From the NCBI RefSeq assembly GCF_000948975.2, contig NZ_CP059735.1, forward strand, positions 1,922,001 to 1,986,000: DNA of 64,000 nucleotides, in the 5' to 3' direction. Below are positions 44,833 to 54,775 of this stretch, one piece after another (the first letter of the stretch is position 1; the number at the start of each line of letters is the position of its first letter). Origin of the DNA: Thalassomonas actiniarum. GTDB lineage: Bacteria; Pseudomonadota; Gammaproteobacteria; Enterobacterales; Alteromonadaceae. The notes below the pieces were generated by a model. That model was not told the origin of the DNA, did not search any database, and was given only the letters and a program-made list of their open reading frames with translations. The position numbers and the translations under genes were made by a program.

Positions 44833-47661
44833 ATGGCTAAACGCCAGTTAAAAAGAATTCACCCTATATTTCTAACACTTATCCTCGGCTGCTTTGCCGC
44901 TAGCAAGGTATTGGCGTTTACTTTTCAGGAAGCGAATCAGGCTTATGAAGATGCCTTGCGCAGTTTTGCCCAATCGGATCTAAAGGCGGCAGTCCTTTAT
45001 TTGAAAAATTCGTTAAAAAACAATCCCAGCCATCTGCCGTCGAAGATACTGATGGCGGAGGTGTTAATTGCCCAGGGGGACGGGGCGAGCGCAGAAATCG
45101 AATTAACGTACGCCCTTAAACACGGCGCCGATGAAAAGCGCATTTTGCCTTTACTGCTTGAAGCCCAGTTATTGCAAAAAAAATATGAGCAGGTGGTGGC
45201 CAGTAATTTCCCCCCCGGCAGTAATGCCCGGTTAAAAAGCCAAATTACCATGCTTAAGGGCCGGGCGTTTGTCGCGCAAAAAAAATATGTCAGGGCCGAG
45301 CAGATTTTTCGCCAGTCATTGACCTATAACGGCAATAATGTGCTGGCAATCTTAGGGCGGGCACAGGTTGCCTTGTTACGTGAAAACCTTAAGCAGGCGC
45401 GCACTTATGCCGAGCAGGCATTAGCAAAAGATCCCACCAATACCAATGGCCTGCTAATGCTGGCAAATATTGAACAAATGCAGGGGCACAAAGAAGCTGC
45501 GCTGACAAAAGTCAATGAAATCATTGCCCTTAACCGGGAGAATTTTCCAGCGTTATTGATGCGTGCCGGTTTGTTGATCGATAAAGGCCAGTATCAGGCG
45601 GCGCTGCTTGATGTGACTGTGATCCTCAACCAGATCCCTAACGAACCCCGGGCGAATTACCTGAAAGCCATCACCAATATTGCCTTAGGCAATGAAGCCG
45701 AATCCGATGCCACCATCAAGCACCTTAAGACGGTATTAACCGGGGTGCCGGATGAAGTGATGCAGGAAAATCCGGTTTATTATTATCTGGCCGGGGTGAT
45801 AAGTTTCGGTCAGGGGGAGTATTTGCAGGCCCAGGATGCCCTGCGAAAATATTTTGATATCAATAAGGAAGATACCCGGGCATTAAAGCTGCTGGCGAAA
45901 ACCGAGTTCAGGTTAAATGAACCTTTTGCCGCCAAAAGTTACCTTGTTAAAGCGCGTTTAATTAACCCGGATGATGTCGAAACCTGGAGTTTGCTCGGCC
46001 GCGCCTATATGGCAACCGAGGCGCCGGAAAAAGCCGAGAAGTATTTCCTCGATGTTATCCGGGCCTTGCCCCGGGAAAGCGCCGGGCGACTTGATATCGC
46101 CAGATTATACCTGAGCACGGGGCAAGTGGATAAGGCGATTGTTTATCTGCAGCAGGCCGAGGAACTGGCAAATGCACAAACCGACAAGGGCAATTTATAT
46201 TTGTTATTCACCCGGGCCTATCAGGACAACAACCAGATAGATATGGCACTGTCCTCAGTGGAAAAGGTCATTGCCCTGCGCGGACAAGACAGCTTTTTGT
46301 ATCAGTTAAAAGGCAGCTTGCTCGGCCTGAATGGCGAGCATGAGAAGGCCCGTTTAGCCTTTGAGCAGGCGTTAACTTTTAACGCTGGTAATTACCAGGC
46401 GGTGTTGCATCTTGCCCGTATGGAGATGCTCTCGGGCAATATCAAACAGTCAAATAAGCGGCTTCAGCAGTATATAGAGCAAAATGCTCCCAATACCTCG
46501 CTGATGCTGGAGCTAGGTCAAAACTATTTACGCCTTAACGAGCCGGCAAATGCCTTAACCTGGTTTGAAAAAGCGTATGCCCAGGACAGGGGTAACAACC
46601 AAGCCTTGATCCAGCTGGTTAATTACTACAGCAAGCTGAATGATATTCCACAAGCCCTGTCACTGGTGGAAGACTACCTGGACCGGTTCAATAAAGATGG
46701 TGAAATCCTGTTGATCGCCGCCGATCTTTATTTAAAAGACAAGCAAAACGATAAAGCGCTGCAGGCCCATCAGCTGGCGGTGAAACATAGTGAGGAAAAA
46801 GCCGCTGCTTTACTGGCCCTGGCGAAAACCCAGGTGTTGTTCGGCGAGGATGATAATGCCGTTACTTCATTGGAAAAAGCCATTGTCAGGGACGGGCGCT
46901 TCACCCAGGCTTATTTGCAGCTGATTGATATTTATCATGCCCGCCAGGACTTTGATAATGCCATGAGCACTATTGTCCAATTGGAAAAAGTGCTGCCGGG
47001 ACGGCAGTTGACCACAGTATTAAAAGGGGATACTTATCGTCTCAATAATCAATATGCCCGGGCAGTTTCAGCCTACCAGGCTGCATTGAAAATAAAGCCG
47101 TCACAACAGGCGACCCTGGGGTTGTACCGGGTATATCAGGCAAAAGAGCAGTATCAGCAAGCGGTCGATTTATTAGAGGCAAGAACCAGCAGTTATCCGG
47201 ATGACCTGCTCAGCGCTGTTGCCCTGGCGGACAGTTATAAAGCTTTGGGGGAGCTGGAAAAAGCCGCGGACTTTTATGAATCTCTGATCAAACGCTTCCC
47301 GAATGCGCCGGTACTCTTTAATAACGCCGCCGCCATTTATTTGGCATTGAAGCATTTTGATAAAGCCGCTGAATATGCCGAGGCTGCCTATGCCCGCTTG
47401 CCGGATAACGTTGCCATCATAGACACCAAAGCCTGGGTAGAAACCCAGCGGGGAAATTATCAGCGGGCCCTGCCTTTGTATCGCCAGGCGCTGGCGCTTG
47501 ATGTTGATAATATGGAAGTGCTGTATCACCTGGCCTATACCTTGAGTAAGATGGGGCGCAGCGATGAAGCGATAACATACCTGCAAGATGTGCTTGCCAA
47601 TGGGCAAGCCTATGCCGGTAAAAAAGAGGCGGAAGCACTTTTAAAAAGCTTGCAGCCTTAA
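44833..47661 (+). CDS. prsT: TPR-repeat protein of the PEP-CTERM system (PrsT-like)
   Basis: About 942 residues made almost entirely of tetratricopeptide repeats (roughly 20 units of 34 residues, for example ALAILGRAQVALLREN-type helices and NNAAAIYLALKHFDKAAEYA). The N-terminus is a signal sequence containing LTLILGC, then FAASKVLA, so either lipoprotein or type I cleavage is possible. Length and repeat content fit PrsT, the periplasmic TPR protein linked to PEP-CTERM/exosortase systems. ATG 44833 is preferred; an in-frame start at 44800 adds 11 residues before the basic signal region. A PEP-CTERM substrate gene lies divergently upstream. Confidence 0.85.
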   Translation: MAKRQLKRIHPIFLTLILGCFAASKVLAFTFQEANQAYEDALRSFAQSDLKAAVLYLKNSLKNNPSHLPSKILMAEVLIAQGDGASAEIELTYALKHGADEKRILPLLLEAQLLQKKYEQVVASNFPPGSNARLKSQITMLKGRAFVAQKKYVRAEQIFRQSLTYNGNNVLAILGRAQVALLRENLKQARTYAEQALAKDPTNTNGLLMLANIEQMQGHKEAALTKVNEIIALNRENFPALLMRAGLLIDKGQYQAALLDVTVILNQIPNEPRANYLKAITNIALGNEAESDATIKHLKTVLTGVPDEVMQENPVYYYLAGVISFGQGEYLQAQDALRKYFDINKEDTRALKLLAKTEFRLNEPFAAKSYLVKARLINPDDVETWSLLGRAYMATEAPEKAEKYFLDVIRALPRESAGRLDIARLYLSTGQVDKAIVYLQQAEELANAQTDKGNLYLLFTRAYQDNNQIDMALSSVEKVIALRGQDSFLYQLKGSLLGLNGEHEKARLAFEQALTFNAGNYQAVLHLARMEMLSGNIKQSNKRLQQYIEQNAPNTSLMLELGQNYLRLNEPANALTWFEKAYAQDRGNNQALIQLVNYYSKLNDIPQALSLVEDYLDRFNKDGEILLIAADLYLKDKQNDKALQAHQLAVKHSEEKAAALLALAKTQVLFGEDDNAVTSLEKAIVRDGRFTQAYLQLIDIYHARQDFDNAMSTIVQLEKVLPGRQLTTVLKGDTYRLNNQYARAVSAYQAALKIKPSQQATLGLYRVYQAKEQYQQAVDLLEARTSSYPDDLLSAVALADSYKALGELEKAADFYESLIKRFPNAPVLFNNAAAIYLALKHFDKAAEYAEAAYARLPDNVAIIDTKAWVETQRGNYQRALPLYRQALALDVDNMEVLYHLAYTLSKMGRSDEAITYLQDVLANGQAYAGKKEAEALLKSLQP

Positions 47662-47668
47662 TATTAAC

Positions 47669-47704
47669 AGGTCACGGAGACAGTCCTGCGTGGCCTTTTC
47701 TTAT
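47669..47704 (+). terminator. Terminator after the PrsT-like gene
   Basis: AGGTCACG (47669-47676) pairs with CGTGGCCT (47689-47696), followed by TTTTC and more T residues. Confidence 0.7.
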
Positions 47705-47849
47705 CAAGGAAGTGCCAGTCACTTTCAAAAATAAAGGGTTTTCTTGCGCCAGATCAACTTTTTCCCGGGCAATTTTCGTTATGATGCACCCAAGCGCTAT
47801 GATTTCATTGGTTATCAAATGAAATCCTCTTGATAAATAAGGCAGCACC

Positions 47850-48014
47850 ATGAACACTGAGCAGCAGTTAACCCGTCAAAGTGAAAAAAACTTCACCGTA
47901 CAATCTATGCCGTTACTTGACAGTGCCGATGATGGTAAGTTGCTCAACATAATGAAGAAAATTGTTGTAAAAGACTCTCTTCGCCAGGGTGAAACCCTGA
48001 TCTATACTTCGTAA
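47850..48014 (+). CDS. Small ORF, 54 residues, unknown
   Basis: ATG 47850 opens a 54-codon frame (MNTEQQLTRQSEKNFTVQSM, then PLLDSADDGK and a basic, hydrophobic segment NIMKKIVVKDSL) ending in TAA. An AAGG site lies 9 bp upstream. A 9-bp inverted repeat (GATTTCATT with AATGAAATC, 47801-47826) precedes it by 24 bp, suitable as an operator or leader hairpin. No membrane segment or cysteine is present. It occupies an otherwise empty 570-bp gap. Coding status is plausible but unproven. Confidence 0.5.
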   Translation: MNTEQQLTRQSEKNFTVQSMPLLDSADDGKLLNIMKKIVVKDSLRQGETLIYTS

Positions 48015-48231
48015 CCTTTAACCCGGCAGGTTTTATCTTAAATTTCCCCCCGACGTTTTTCGGGAGCCTCCCGGGCAAAGCTCTTTATCCTCCCTGTCAT
48101 TAGAAATACCGTTGATTTTCTAATTAATGTTAAATATTCCTTGAACGCCGGTTAATTTTTGTTTTTTTCTTAGTACAATATTCGGCTCATGCCGACTTTA
48201 TTTTAAAAAAAAACAGATCAGGGTTTTTATC

Positions 48232-50685
48232 ATGCGTGTGCTGGCAATAAAAATAGCAAAAATTATTCTTTTACTCTTCTTGACGATATATTGCCTGATT
48301 TGGTTGTTATCGCCGATGATCAGCCGGTATTTTATTGCCGATATACTGGCGCCGCAAAAGCTGGTGTTATCGGATAACACCAGCATACGCTACAACCCGT
48401 TTCTGTCTAAACTCAGCATCAATGAATTAAGCCTGTATCCGGCGGCGAACAGGGAGAAAGCGCTATTTCGCCTGGACAGTTTAGTCGTCCGTATTCGCCT
48501 GTATCAGCTTTTGTTTGACCGCATTCATATCAATGAATTTAACCTCGATGGCCTGTTTATCGATATCACGCAAAGTGAAAATAAGCTCGAAGTAGCCGGA
48601 TTTACGTTCCCCCAGACAAGTGACAAGCCCGCTGAAAATGTTGAACAAGGGCAGGAGCCGACACAGGATTTCCCTTATACCCTTGTACTGCCTGTGCTTA
48701 AGCTGAATAACGCTTCTCTGGAATTTAATTTGCCCCAGGGACAACATGAGTTTGCCATAGACAGTTTAGCTATCTCTGATGTTGAGGCCACAGCCAGCCG
48801 GCAGGACTTTTCTGCCTCCCTTACCAGTACGCTGGATCAGGCGCCTTTTGCCCTGGCAGTTGATGCAAGCATTGCTAAGCAAACGGATGCTAGTCATGCC
48901 GAAACGCTTATCAAAATAAGCGCCGATATCGGGCTTGAAAATTTTGATTTAACCCGCCTGGCGGCATTTATGCCTGAGGAGTTTTCTCTGCATTCGGGCT
49001 TGTTGAGTTACCGGACAAAATTACAATTGCTCGCTAAGAAAGAAAACCAACTGCAACTTGATTTTAAGGACATGGCGCTGGATATTGCCGAGTTGCATCT
49101 TGAGCAGGCACAAACCCATGCTACCTTGTTGGAAAAAACGCTTGAAACGAAAGCGCTGAGCCTGCAGTTGGCATTAGGCGATAGTGAGAAGCCGTTAACC
49201 TTGCTCAACGGCGATGCCGGGGTGACATTAACGGATGCCAAGCTTTATCACCAGCAAGAGCAGGCGCAGCTGATGGCCTTTGAAAGTCTGACGCTGGATA
49301 ATATTTTACTTACCATCACAGATAACAAGCCTGAGGTGAAACTTGACGAAGTCTTGCTGACCGGGGCGAGTTTTTCCGATGTTACCGACAATGAACTGCC
49401 GCCGATTGCCAGGGTCAGCTCTTTTGCCGTGCAGGACATCAAGGCTTCTGCTGTTGGCGTCAGCATCAACAAGGTGAGCTTGGGCAATTTTGATTTGGAT
49501 GTTTCCCTTGATAAAGATAAGCAGGTTGAGAACCTGGTGCAGCTTGGCAACGGGCAGGCAAACCAGGATGTCCCGTGGCAGGGCGGACAAGTAGGGGAAA
49601 GTGCTGAAACAAGCGAAGAAACGACCGCGTCGGAACATACCGCGTCGGAACAATACTTTTCCCTGGTGCTCAATGAGTTTGCCCTGGAGCAGGACAGCCA
49701 TATCCGTTTTATTGACCGCAGTGTCACCCCGGCCTATAAACGGGACTTTATCATCAGCACCTTAAGTGCGGGTCCGGTGAATAACCGGCAGCCGGAAATT
49801 AAAACCGCCTTTGCCTTAAAAGGCAAAAGTAATGAATATGCCAAGTTTGACTTATCCGGGTATGCCAAGCCCTTTTTAGCCGAGCCGGTTTATGCCGTCA
49901 GCGGCGGTTTTAAAGAAATCAGCTTGCCGGGCATTTCCGCCTATATAAAAGATGCCCTGCAGTATGAATTGCAAAGCGGCCAGCTGGATTTGGCGCTGGA
50001 GCTGAACTTAACCGGTGAGGAAATCGACGGCCATACCGATATCCTGTTGCGCGGGGTAGAGCTGACCTCGGCCGATGATCACCAGGTAGACAGTTTAAAG
50101 GACCAAACCGCAATTCCATTTAATGTCGCCCTGGGCATGCTTAAAGACAGTGACGGCAATGTTGAGCTGGATATCCCCTTATCCGGCAATATCAGCGATC
50201 CTTCTTTTGGTTTTTCCGGCTTTTTAACGCTATTGACCAAACAGGCGGTGATGTCGGCGACCAGAGAGTATCTGATGACCACTTTTGTGCCTTATGCCAA
50301 CGTGGTGTCCATAACCCTGTCTGCCGGGGAATATCTGTTAAAAGTCCGCTTTAACGACTTGCTGTTATCCCCCGGGGTAAGCGACTTTGCCCAGGATAAT
50401 ATCGCCTTTTTAAATGAATTCTCCGCTTTGATGAAAGACAAGCCGGAAACCCAGGTCACCCTGTGCGCCGTCGCGACCGCGCAGGATATCGGCTTGCCGG
50501 TCGGCACCGAAGAACTCACCGAAGTTGAGATCAAATCGTTAAATGAACTGTCATTAAAACGCCTGAACCACTTTAAAAGCTATATGGTAGAGCAGGAGCA
50601 AATCGACTCCAGCCGCTTATTGTTGTGCAGCCCGCAAGTGGATTTATCGGCAGAAGCCCAGCCGAGGATCACCTTTGCCACCTGA
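48232..50685 (+). CDS. DUF748 / AsmA-like envelope protein
   Basis: An 817-residue protein anchored by one N-terminal transmembrane helix (about 7-30: IILLLFLTIYCLIWLLSPMI), with the rest in the periplasm. DUF748 features are visible: an AsmA-like beginning (IRYNPFLSKLSINELSLYP, FRLDSLVVRIRLYQLLFDRI) and a conserved C-terminal segment (IPFNVALGMLKDSDGNVELD, then IPLSGNISDPSFGFSGFL). These repeating-beta-groove proteins are related to AsmA/TamB-like proteins, some of which move phospholipids between membranes. A specific role here is unknown. It appears to be monocistronic. Confidence 0.88.
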   Translation: MRVLAIKIAKIILLLFLTIYCLIWLLSPMISRYFIADILAPQKLVLSDNTSIRYNPFLSKLSINELSLYPAANREKALFRLDSLVVRIRLYQLLFDRIHINEFNLDGLFIDITQSENKLEVAGFTFPQTSDKPAENVEQGQEPTQDFPYTLVLPVLKLNNASLEFNLPQGQHEFAIDSLAISDVEATASRQDFSASLTSTLDQAPFALAVDASIAKQTDASHAETLIKISADIGLENFDLTRLAAFMPEEFSLHSGLLSYRTKLQLLAKKENQLQLDFKDMALDIAELHLEQAQTHATLLEKTLETKALSLQLALGDSEKPLTLLNGDAGVTLTDAKLYHQQEQAQLMAFESLTLDNILLTITDNKPEVKLDEVLLTGASFSDVTDNELPPIARVSSFAVQDIKASAVGVSINKVSLGNFDLDVSLDKDKQVENLVQLGNGQANQDVPWQGGQVGESAETSEETTASEHTASEQYFSLVLNEFALEQDSHIRFIDRSVTPAYKRDFIISTLSAGPVNNRQPEIKTAFALKGKSNEYAKFDLSGYAKPFLAEPVYAVSGGFKEISLPGISAYIKDALQYELQSGQLDLALELNLTGEEIDGHTDILLRGVELTSADDHQVDSLKDQTAIPFNVALGMLKDSDGNVELDIPLSGNISDPSFGFSGFLTLLTKQAVMSATREYLMTTFVPYANVVSITLSAGEYLLKVRFNDLLLSPGVSDFAQDNIAFLNEFSALMKDKPETQVTLCAVATAQDIGLPVGTEELTEVEIKSLNELSLKRLNHFKSYMVEQEQIDSSRLLLCSPQVDLSAEAQPRITFAT

Positions 50686-50741
50686 TCCCGAGCGGCACCT
50701 TATGCTTATTGTCGGCAGTGAAAACCTCGGATAATGAGGGG

Positions 50742-51371
50742 CTAGGCAGAGGCCAGCCAGTTGCTAAACAGTGACCAGGCAATAAGCCACATAATCAGGG
50801 CAATGGCGATATCTATGCCCTGTTTGACTTTTTTCCTGCCCAATACCGGGGAAAACCTGGCGGCAAAAACAGATAAGCCATAAAACCAGAGGATAGAGGC
50901 TAACATCAGCCCCAATAAATACCAGGGTTTTTCGGCCGGGGAGAACTGGCTGCCGACACTGCCTAAAATCACCACGGTATCCAGATAAACATGGGGATTG
51001 AGCAAGGTTACAGCGAGAGTGGTCAGGATCACCCCTTTAATGGACTGATTATCTCCGCCCCCCTGATTTGTTGTTGTACTGGCCTGGATGGCGGCTTTTA
51101 ACGATAAAGCCCCATAGCCGAGTAAAAACAAGATGCCGCCCCAGCTGATCAGGGTAAATAAAAAATCATTCGCGCCTATCAGCTCTGAGCCGCCAAAGAC
51201 ACCGAGCATAAATAAACTGATATCACAGAGTATGCAGATGGTGGCGGCGACCAGGTGATGGTTACGTTTGATACCCTGGTTGATAATAAAAGAATTTTGT
51301 GCGCCAATGGGGATTATCATGCTGGCGCCCAGGCCAAGCCCCTGGATAAAAGGTAATATCGTCATCTTCAT
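50742..51371 (-). CDS. argO: LysE/ArgO-family amino acid exporter
   Basis: A 209-residue inner-membrane exporter with six predicted transmembrane helices. The N-terminus FIQGLGLGASMIIPIGAQNSFIINQGIKRNHH is characteristic of the LysE superfamily, closest to ArgO (arginine exporter). The LLNPHVYLDTVVILGSVG segment supports this. The gene is divergent from a LysR-type regulator of the ArgP type, the known activator of argO, so arginine/lysine-dependent control is probable. Confidence 0.9.
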   Translation of the reverse strand: MKMTILPFIQGLGLGASMIIPIGAQNSFIINQGIKRNHHLVAATICILCDISLFMLGVFGGSELIGANDFLFTLISWGGILFLLGYGALSLKAAIQASTTTNQGGGDNQSIKGVILTTLAVTLLNPHVYLDTVVILGSVGSQFSPAEKPWYLLGLMLASILWFYGLSVFAARFSPVLGRKKVKQGIDIAIALIMWLIAWSLFSNWLASA

Positions 51372-51569
51372 TTGTCCTGTTTATATTTTCTGGTATTTAT
51401 TCTGTGGGGGATTAATGATCCCTTTTTATTTCCCCATCCTTTATGTTTTGCAGTAGCGAGTGTAATAAACACCAGGACATAAATAAAATTAATGATTTTA
51501 ATGTATCATTAGTAAAATTAATATTCGTGTGCTTAGTACAAGTTAACCAAGCGTTAGTAAGGGGGAAGT
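51372..51569. promoter_or_regulatory. Shared argO-argP control region
   Basis: A 198-bp AT-rich divergent region. It contains T(N11)A-like dyads such as AATGATTTTAATGTATCATT, the kind of site used by LysR-type regulators, but the exact ArgP site cannot be fixed by eye. Confidence 0.45.
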
Positions 51570-52481
51570 TTGGCCAGGTTTGATTATAAATTGCTCTATG
51601 CTCTGCATACCGTGATGCAGGAGCAAAGTTTTGAAGGAGCTGCACTCAAGCTGCATATTTCACAATCTGCGGTATCGCAACGTATTAAAGCGCTGGAAGA
51701 ATATGTTGCCCAGCCGGTGATTATCCGTGGACAGCCGATTATCGCTACCGCCACCGGGCAAAAGTTATTGCGTCATTATCGCCAGGTACAACAACTGGAA
51801 AGTGTGCTTAACGATGACTTGTTGCTGGATGAAAGCGAGCAGCTGGTGAATATTTCGGTGGCGGTGAATGCCGACAGCCTGGCGACCTGGTTTATCAGTG
51901 CGATTGTTTCCTTGCTGCAATCGCGGTCGATTGCCCTGAACTTACTGATCCTGGATGAAAGGCGGACCACGGAAAAACTGCAATCGGGAGAGGCCTGTGC
52001 CGCCGTCAGTTCGCATGCCCGAATATTGCCCGGTTATCAGGCATTTGAATTGGGCAAGGTGAAATATCTGCTGGTGGCGAGTCCGGCATTTAAGCAAAGG
52101 TATTTTTCTGACGGTATAAATGCCGTTAGTTTGCAATTTGCCCCCGGGGTCTCATTTGACGCCAAAGACAATATGCATACCCGGTTTATTGAACAGCATT
52201 TTGGTCTGAGTGCCAACAGCTATCCCCGTCATACCGTGCCTTCTTCAGAGGCGTTTGTCGAACTGGCCCGCCAGGGCGCTGCTTATTGCCTGATCCCTGA
52301 GTTGCAAATAAAACAGGAACTGGCCAGTGGCGACCTGGTTAACCTGTTACCGGATAAGGCTCATATTGAAACCCTTTATTGGCATAGCTGGGGCCTGGCC
52401 GGCGGTATTTACCGGCAACTGGCTGATTTGATCCAAACACGGGGCAGGGAAATGCTCAATGAAAAGTCCATTGAAGTCTAA
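51570..52481 (+). CDS. argP: LysR-type regulator ArgP (IciA)
   Basis: A 303-residue LysR-family regulator. The N-terminal helix-turn-helix, FDYKLLYALHTVMQEQSFEG and then HISQSAVSQRIKALEEYV, closely matches ArgP. The effector-binding domain fills residues of about 90-300. In E. coli ArgP activates argO in response to arginine and represses with lysine. The start is TTG (51570), preceded by AAGGGGGAAG. The divergent orientation to argO is the classical arrangement, which makes the assignment firm. Confidence 0.92.
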   Translation: MARFDYKLLYALHTVMQEQSFEGAALKLHISQSAVSQRIKALEEYVAQPVIIRGQPIIATATGQKLLRHYRQVQQLESVLNDDLLLDESEQLVNISVAVNADSLATWFISAIVSLLQSRSIALNLLILDERRTTEKLQSGEACAAVSSHARILPGYQAFELGKVKYLLVASPAFKQRYFSDGINAVSLQFAPGVSFDAKDNMHTRFIEQHFGLSANSYPRHTVPSSEAFVELARQGAAYCLIPELQIKQELASGDLVNLLPDKAHIETLYWHSWGLAGGIYRQLADLIQTRGREMLNEKSIEV

Positions 52482-52688
52482 GTGATTAATACCGGACAAG
52501 GGCTTACTTAGTTTGTCTTGTAATTAATTTGTTTTCCCTTTACCCGGCGTAAAAAACGAAAATAACCGAGATTTTGCCGCTTTATCTGGCATATTCTGCG
52601 GGTTTTTTTATCCGGGCTAAAATCCGGGTTAATAAAGATGTCATTTTGTGACAACTTGATAATTCGAACTCAAATGGTTATTATGGCG

Positions 52689-52708
52689 TTAATTGAACGT
52701 TCAATTAA
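52689..52708. promoter_or_regulatory. BetI operator (20-bp perfect palindrome)
   Basis: TTAATTGAACGTTCAATTAA is a perfect dyad ending 7 bp before the betI N-terminal codon. The ATTGAACGTTCAAT core is of the type bound by BetI repressors at bet promoters, so choline-responsive autorepression of the operon is expected. Confidence 0.85.
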
Positions 52709-52714
52709 TAAGTA

Positions 52715-53311
52715 AGGCCGGATATCGAAATTCAATCACAACGCAGACTCGAGCTGATAAATGCTACTTTAGAGTCCGTTGCCCTTCATGGTTTGCAGAA
52801 CAGCACTATCATCACCATCAGTAAGTTAGCAGGTATGTCTTCCGGCATTATCAGCCACTATTTTGGCGGTAAGCAGGGCCTGATCGAAGCCACTATCAAA
52901 CATTTGCTTGAGCAGTTAAAGCAGGCCTTACTCGAAGGCACACGCGATAAAAACTTAACCGCCACCGAGCGTTTATTTAAAATTGTCGAAGCTAATTTTA
53001 CTCAATTGCAACGCACCGCATCCGTTTATCAAACCTGGCTCTGTTTTTGGGCACAGGCGATGCACGATCCGGCATTAGCCCGGCTTCAGCACATCAACAG
53101 CGCCCGTTTGTACAGTAATTTACGTTACTCTTTTGCCCATCTGCTGCCAAAAGAGCAAGCCACCATAGCCGCCAAACAGACGGCGGCGATGATCGACGGT
53201 TTTTGGCTGCGCAGCGCCTTGAGTGTGGAGCCGACGGAAGCATTCTCCCAGGCGGAGCATTTATGCAAATGTTTTATTGAAAACCTATTACAGCAGCACG
53301 GAGACAATTAA
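52715..53311 (+). CDS. betI: BetI, TetR-type choline-responsive repressor (start codon problem)
   Basis: Represses choline oxidation genes until choline is present. The TetR helix-turn-helix is clear ([20 protein letters not shown]), followed by the BetI-type ligand domain. The family N-terminus is readable in frame upstream of the first standard start: codons from 52715 read [14 protein letters not shown], and homologues begin M-P, so the initiator position is AGG. TTG 52793 would remove the first helix. Possible real starts are ATC 52724 or ATT 52730, each downstream of an AAGG site. A base-call error is also possible. The stop overlaps the betB ATG. Confidence 0.85.
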   Translation, partial: RPDIEIQSQRRLELINATLESVALHGLQNSTIITISKLAGMSSGIISHYFGGKQGLIEATIKHLLEQLKQALLEGTRDKNLTATERLFKIVEANFTQLQRTASVYQTWLCFWAQAMHDPALARLQHINSARLYSNLRYSFAHLLPKEQATIAAKQTAAMIDGFWLRSALSVEPTEAFSQAEHLCKCFIENLLQQHGDN

Positions 53312-54774
53312 TGTCGTTACCGACGTATCAAAATTTTATTCATGGCCAGTATCTGGCAAACGATAGCGGTGAAACCTTTGCTGTGACCAATCCCGCCACC
53401 GGGGAAGTGATCTACCAGGTGGAAGTTGCCGATGAAAAAATACAGCAGGCGGCGATTAAAAGCGCCCGTGAAGGCTTTGCGGCGTGGTCGGCAAAAACGC
53501 CGATGGAGCGCAGCCGGATGTTATTAAAAGCAGTGGCGTTATTACGTGAACGTAATGATGAGCTGGCGGCGATTGAAGTGCGTGATACCGGCAAACCCTG
53601 GCAGGAAGCGAGTGTTGTTGATGTACTCTCCGGCGCAGATTCTATAGAGTTTTTTGCCGGGTTAGTACCCGGGCTGGAAGGCAATCAGCAGCAGGTCGGC
53701 GATGATTTTTATTATACCCGTAAAGAGCCGTTAGGCATTTGTGCCGGTATCGGTGCCTGGAACTACCCGCTGCAAATTGCCTGTTGGAAATCGGCGCCGG
53801 CACTTGCCTGCGGCAATGTGATGATTTTCAAACCTTCGGAAGAAACGCCGTTAGGGGCGCTGAAACTGGCGGAAATTTTTGCCGAGGCAGGCATACCGGA
53901 CGGTGTTTTTAATGTGGTGCTTGGCGATGGCAAGGTAGGCGCCTGGTTGTCCCATCATGAAGAAATAGCCAAAGTTTCTTTTACCGGCGAAGTCGGCACA
54001 GGCAAAAAAGTCATGACCGCCGCTGCCGGTAACTTAAAGGAAGTCACCATGGAATTAGGCGGTAAGTCGCCCCTGGTGATTTTTGACGATGCCGATGTCG
54101 ATAATGCCGTTTCCGCGGCCATGCTGGGTAACTTTTATACCCAGGGGGAAATCTGCACCAACGGCACCCGGGTGTTTGTACAAAAAGCCATTTACCCGGC
54201 CTTTATGGAAAAATTACTCAAACGCACCCGGGAAAATATTATTGCCGGCGATCCCATGATGGCGGAAACCAACTTCGGCGCCTTGATCAATAAAGGGCAT
54301 CAGCAAAAAGTACTCGATTATATCAATATCGGTATCAAGGAAGGGGCGACCCTGGTCTGTGGCGGTAAGGCGCTTAGCCCTGAAAATAGCCCGAACGGTT
54401 ATTTTGTTGCCCCGACTATTTTTACCGATTGTGTTGATGACATGAGCATTTGCCGTGAAGAAATTTTTGGCCCTGTGATGTCGGTGCTGTGCTTTGACGA
54501 TGAAGAGGAAGTCATTAAGCGCGCCAATAACACCCAATTAGGCTTAGCTGCAGGTGTCTTTACCCGGGATATCAGCCGCGCGCACCGGGTGATACATCAA
54601 CTGCAGGCAGGGATCTGCTGGATCAATAACTATGGCGCATCGCCTGCGGAAATGCCGGTCGGTGGTTATAAACAGTCGGGATTAGGCCGGGAAAATGGCC
54701 TGGCCACCCTCAACCAATATACCCAGCTGAAAGCGGTATATGTCGGTTTAACGCCTTTAGAGAGCCCTTTTTAA
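53311..54774 (+). CDS. betB: Betaine aldehyde dehydrogenase BetB
   Basis: NAD(P)-dependent aldehyde dehydrogenase which converts betaine aldehyde to glycine betaine. Of 487 residues, the family core is visible: [20 protein letters not shown] (cofactor region), catalytic glutamate in [11 protein letters not shown] and catalytic cysteine in [12 protein letters not shown]. The C-terminal [19 protein letters not shown] segment is typical of BetB. The gene overlaps the betI stop by one base, and betA follows by one base, so the three genes form one operon under the BetI operator. Confidence 0.96.
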   Translation: MSLPTYQNFIHGQYLANDSGETFAVTNPATGEVIYQVEVADEKIQQAAIKSAREGFAAWSAKTPMERSRMLLKAVALLRERNDELAAIEVRDTGKPWQEASVVDVLSGADSIEFFAGLVPGLEGNQQQVGDDFYYTRKEPLGICAGIGAWNYPLQIACWKSAPALACGNVMIFKPSEETPLGALKLAEIFAEAGIPDGVFNVVLGDGKVGAWLSHHEEIAKVSFTGEVGTGKKVMTAAAGNLKEVTMELGGKSPLVIFDDADVDNAVSAAMLGNFYTQGEICTNGTRVFVQKAIYPAFMEKLLKRTRENIIAGDPMMAETNFGALINKGHQQKVLDYINIGIKEGATLVCGGKALSPENSPNGYFVAPTIFTDCVDDMSICREEIFGPVMSVLCFDDEEEVIKRANNTQLGLAAGVFTRDISRAHRVIHQLQAGICWINNYGASPAEMPVGGYKQSGLGRENGLATLNQYTQLKAVYVGLTPLESPF

Positions 54775-54775
54775 C

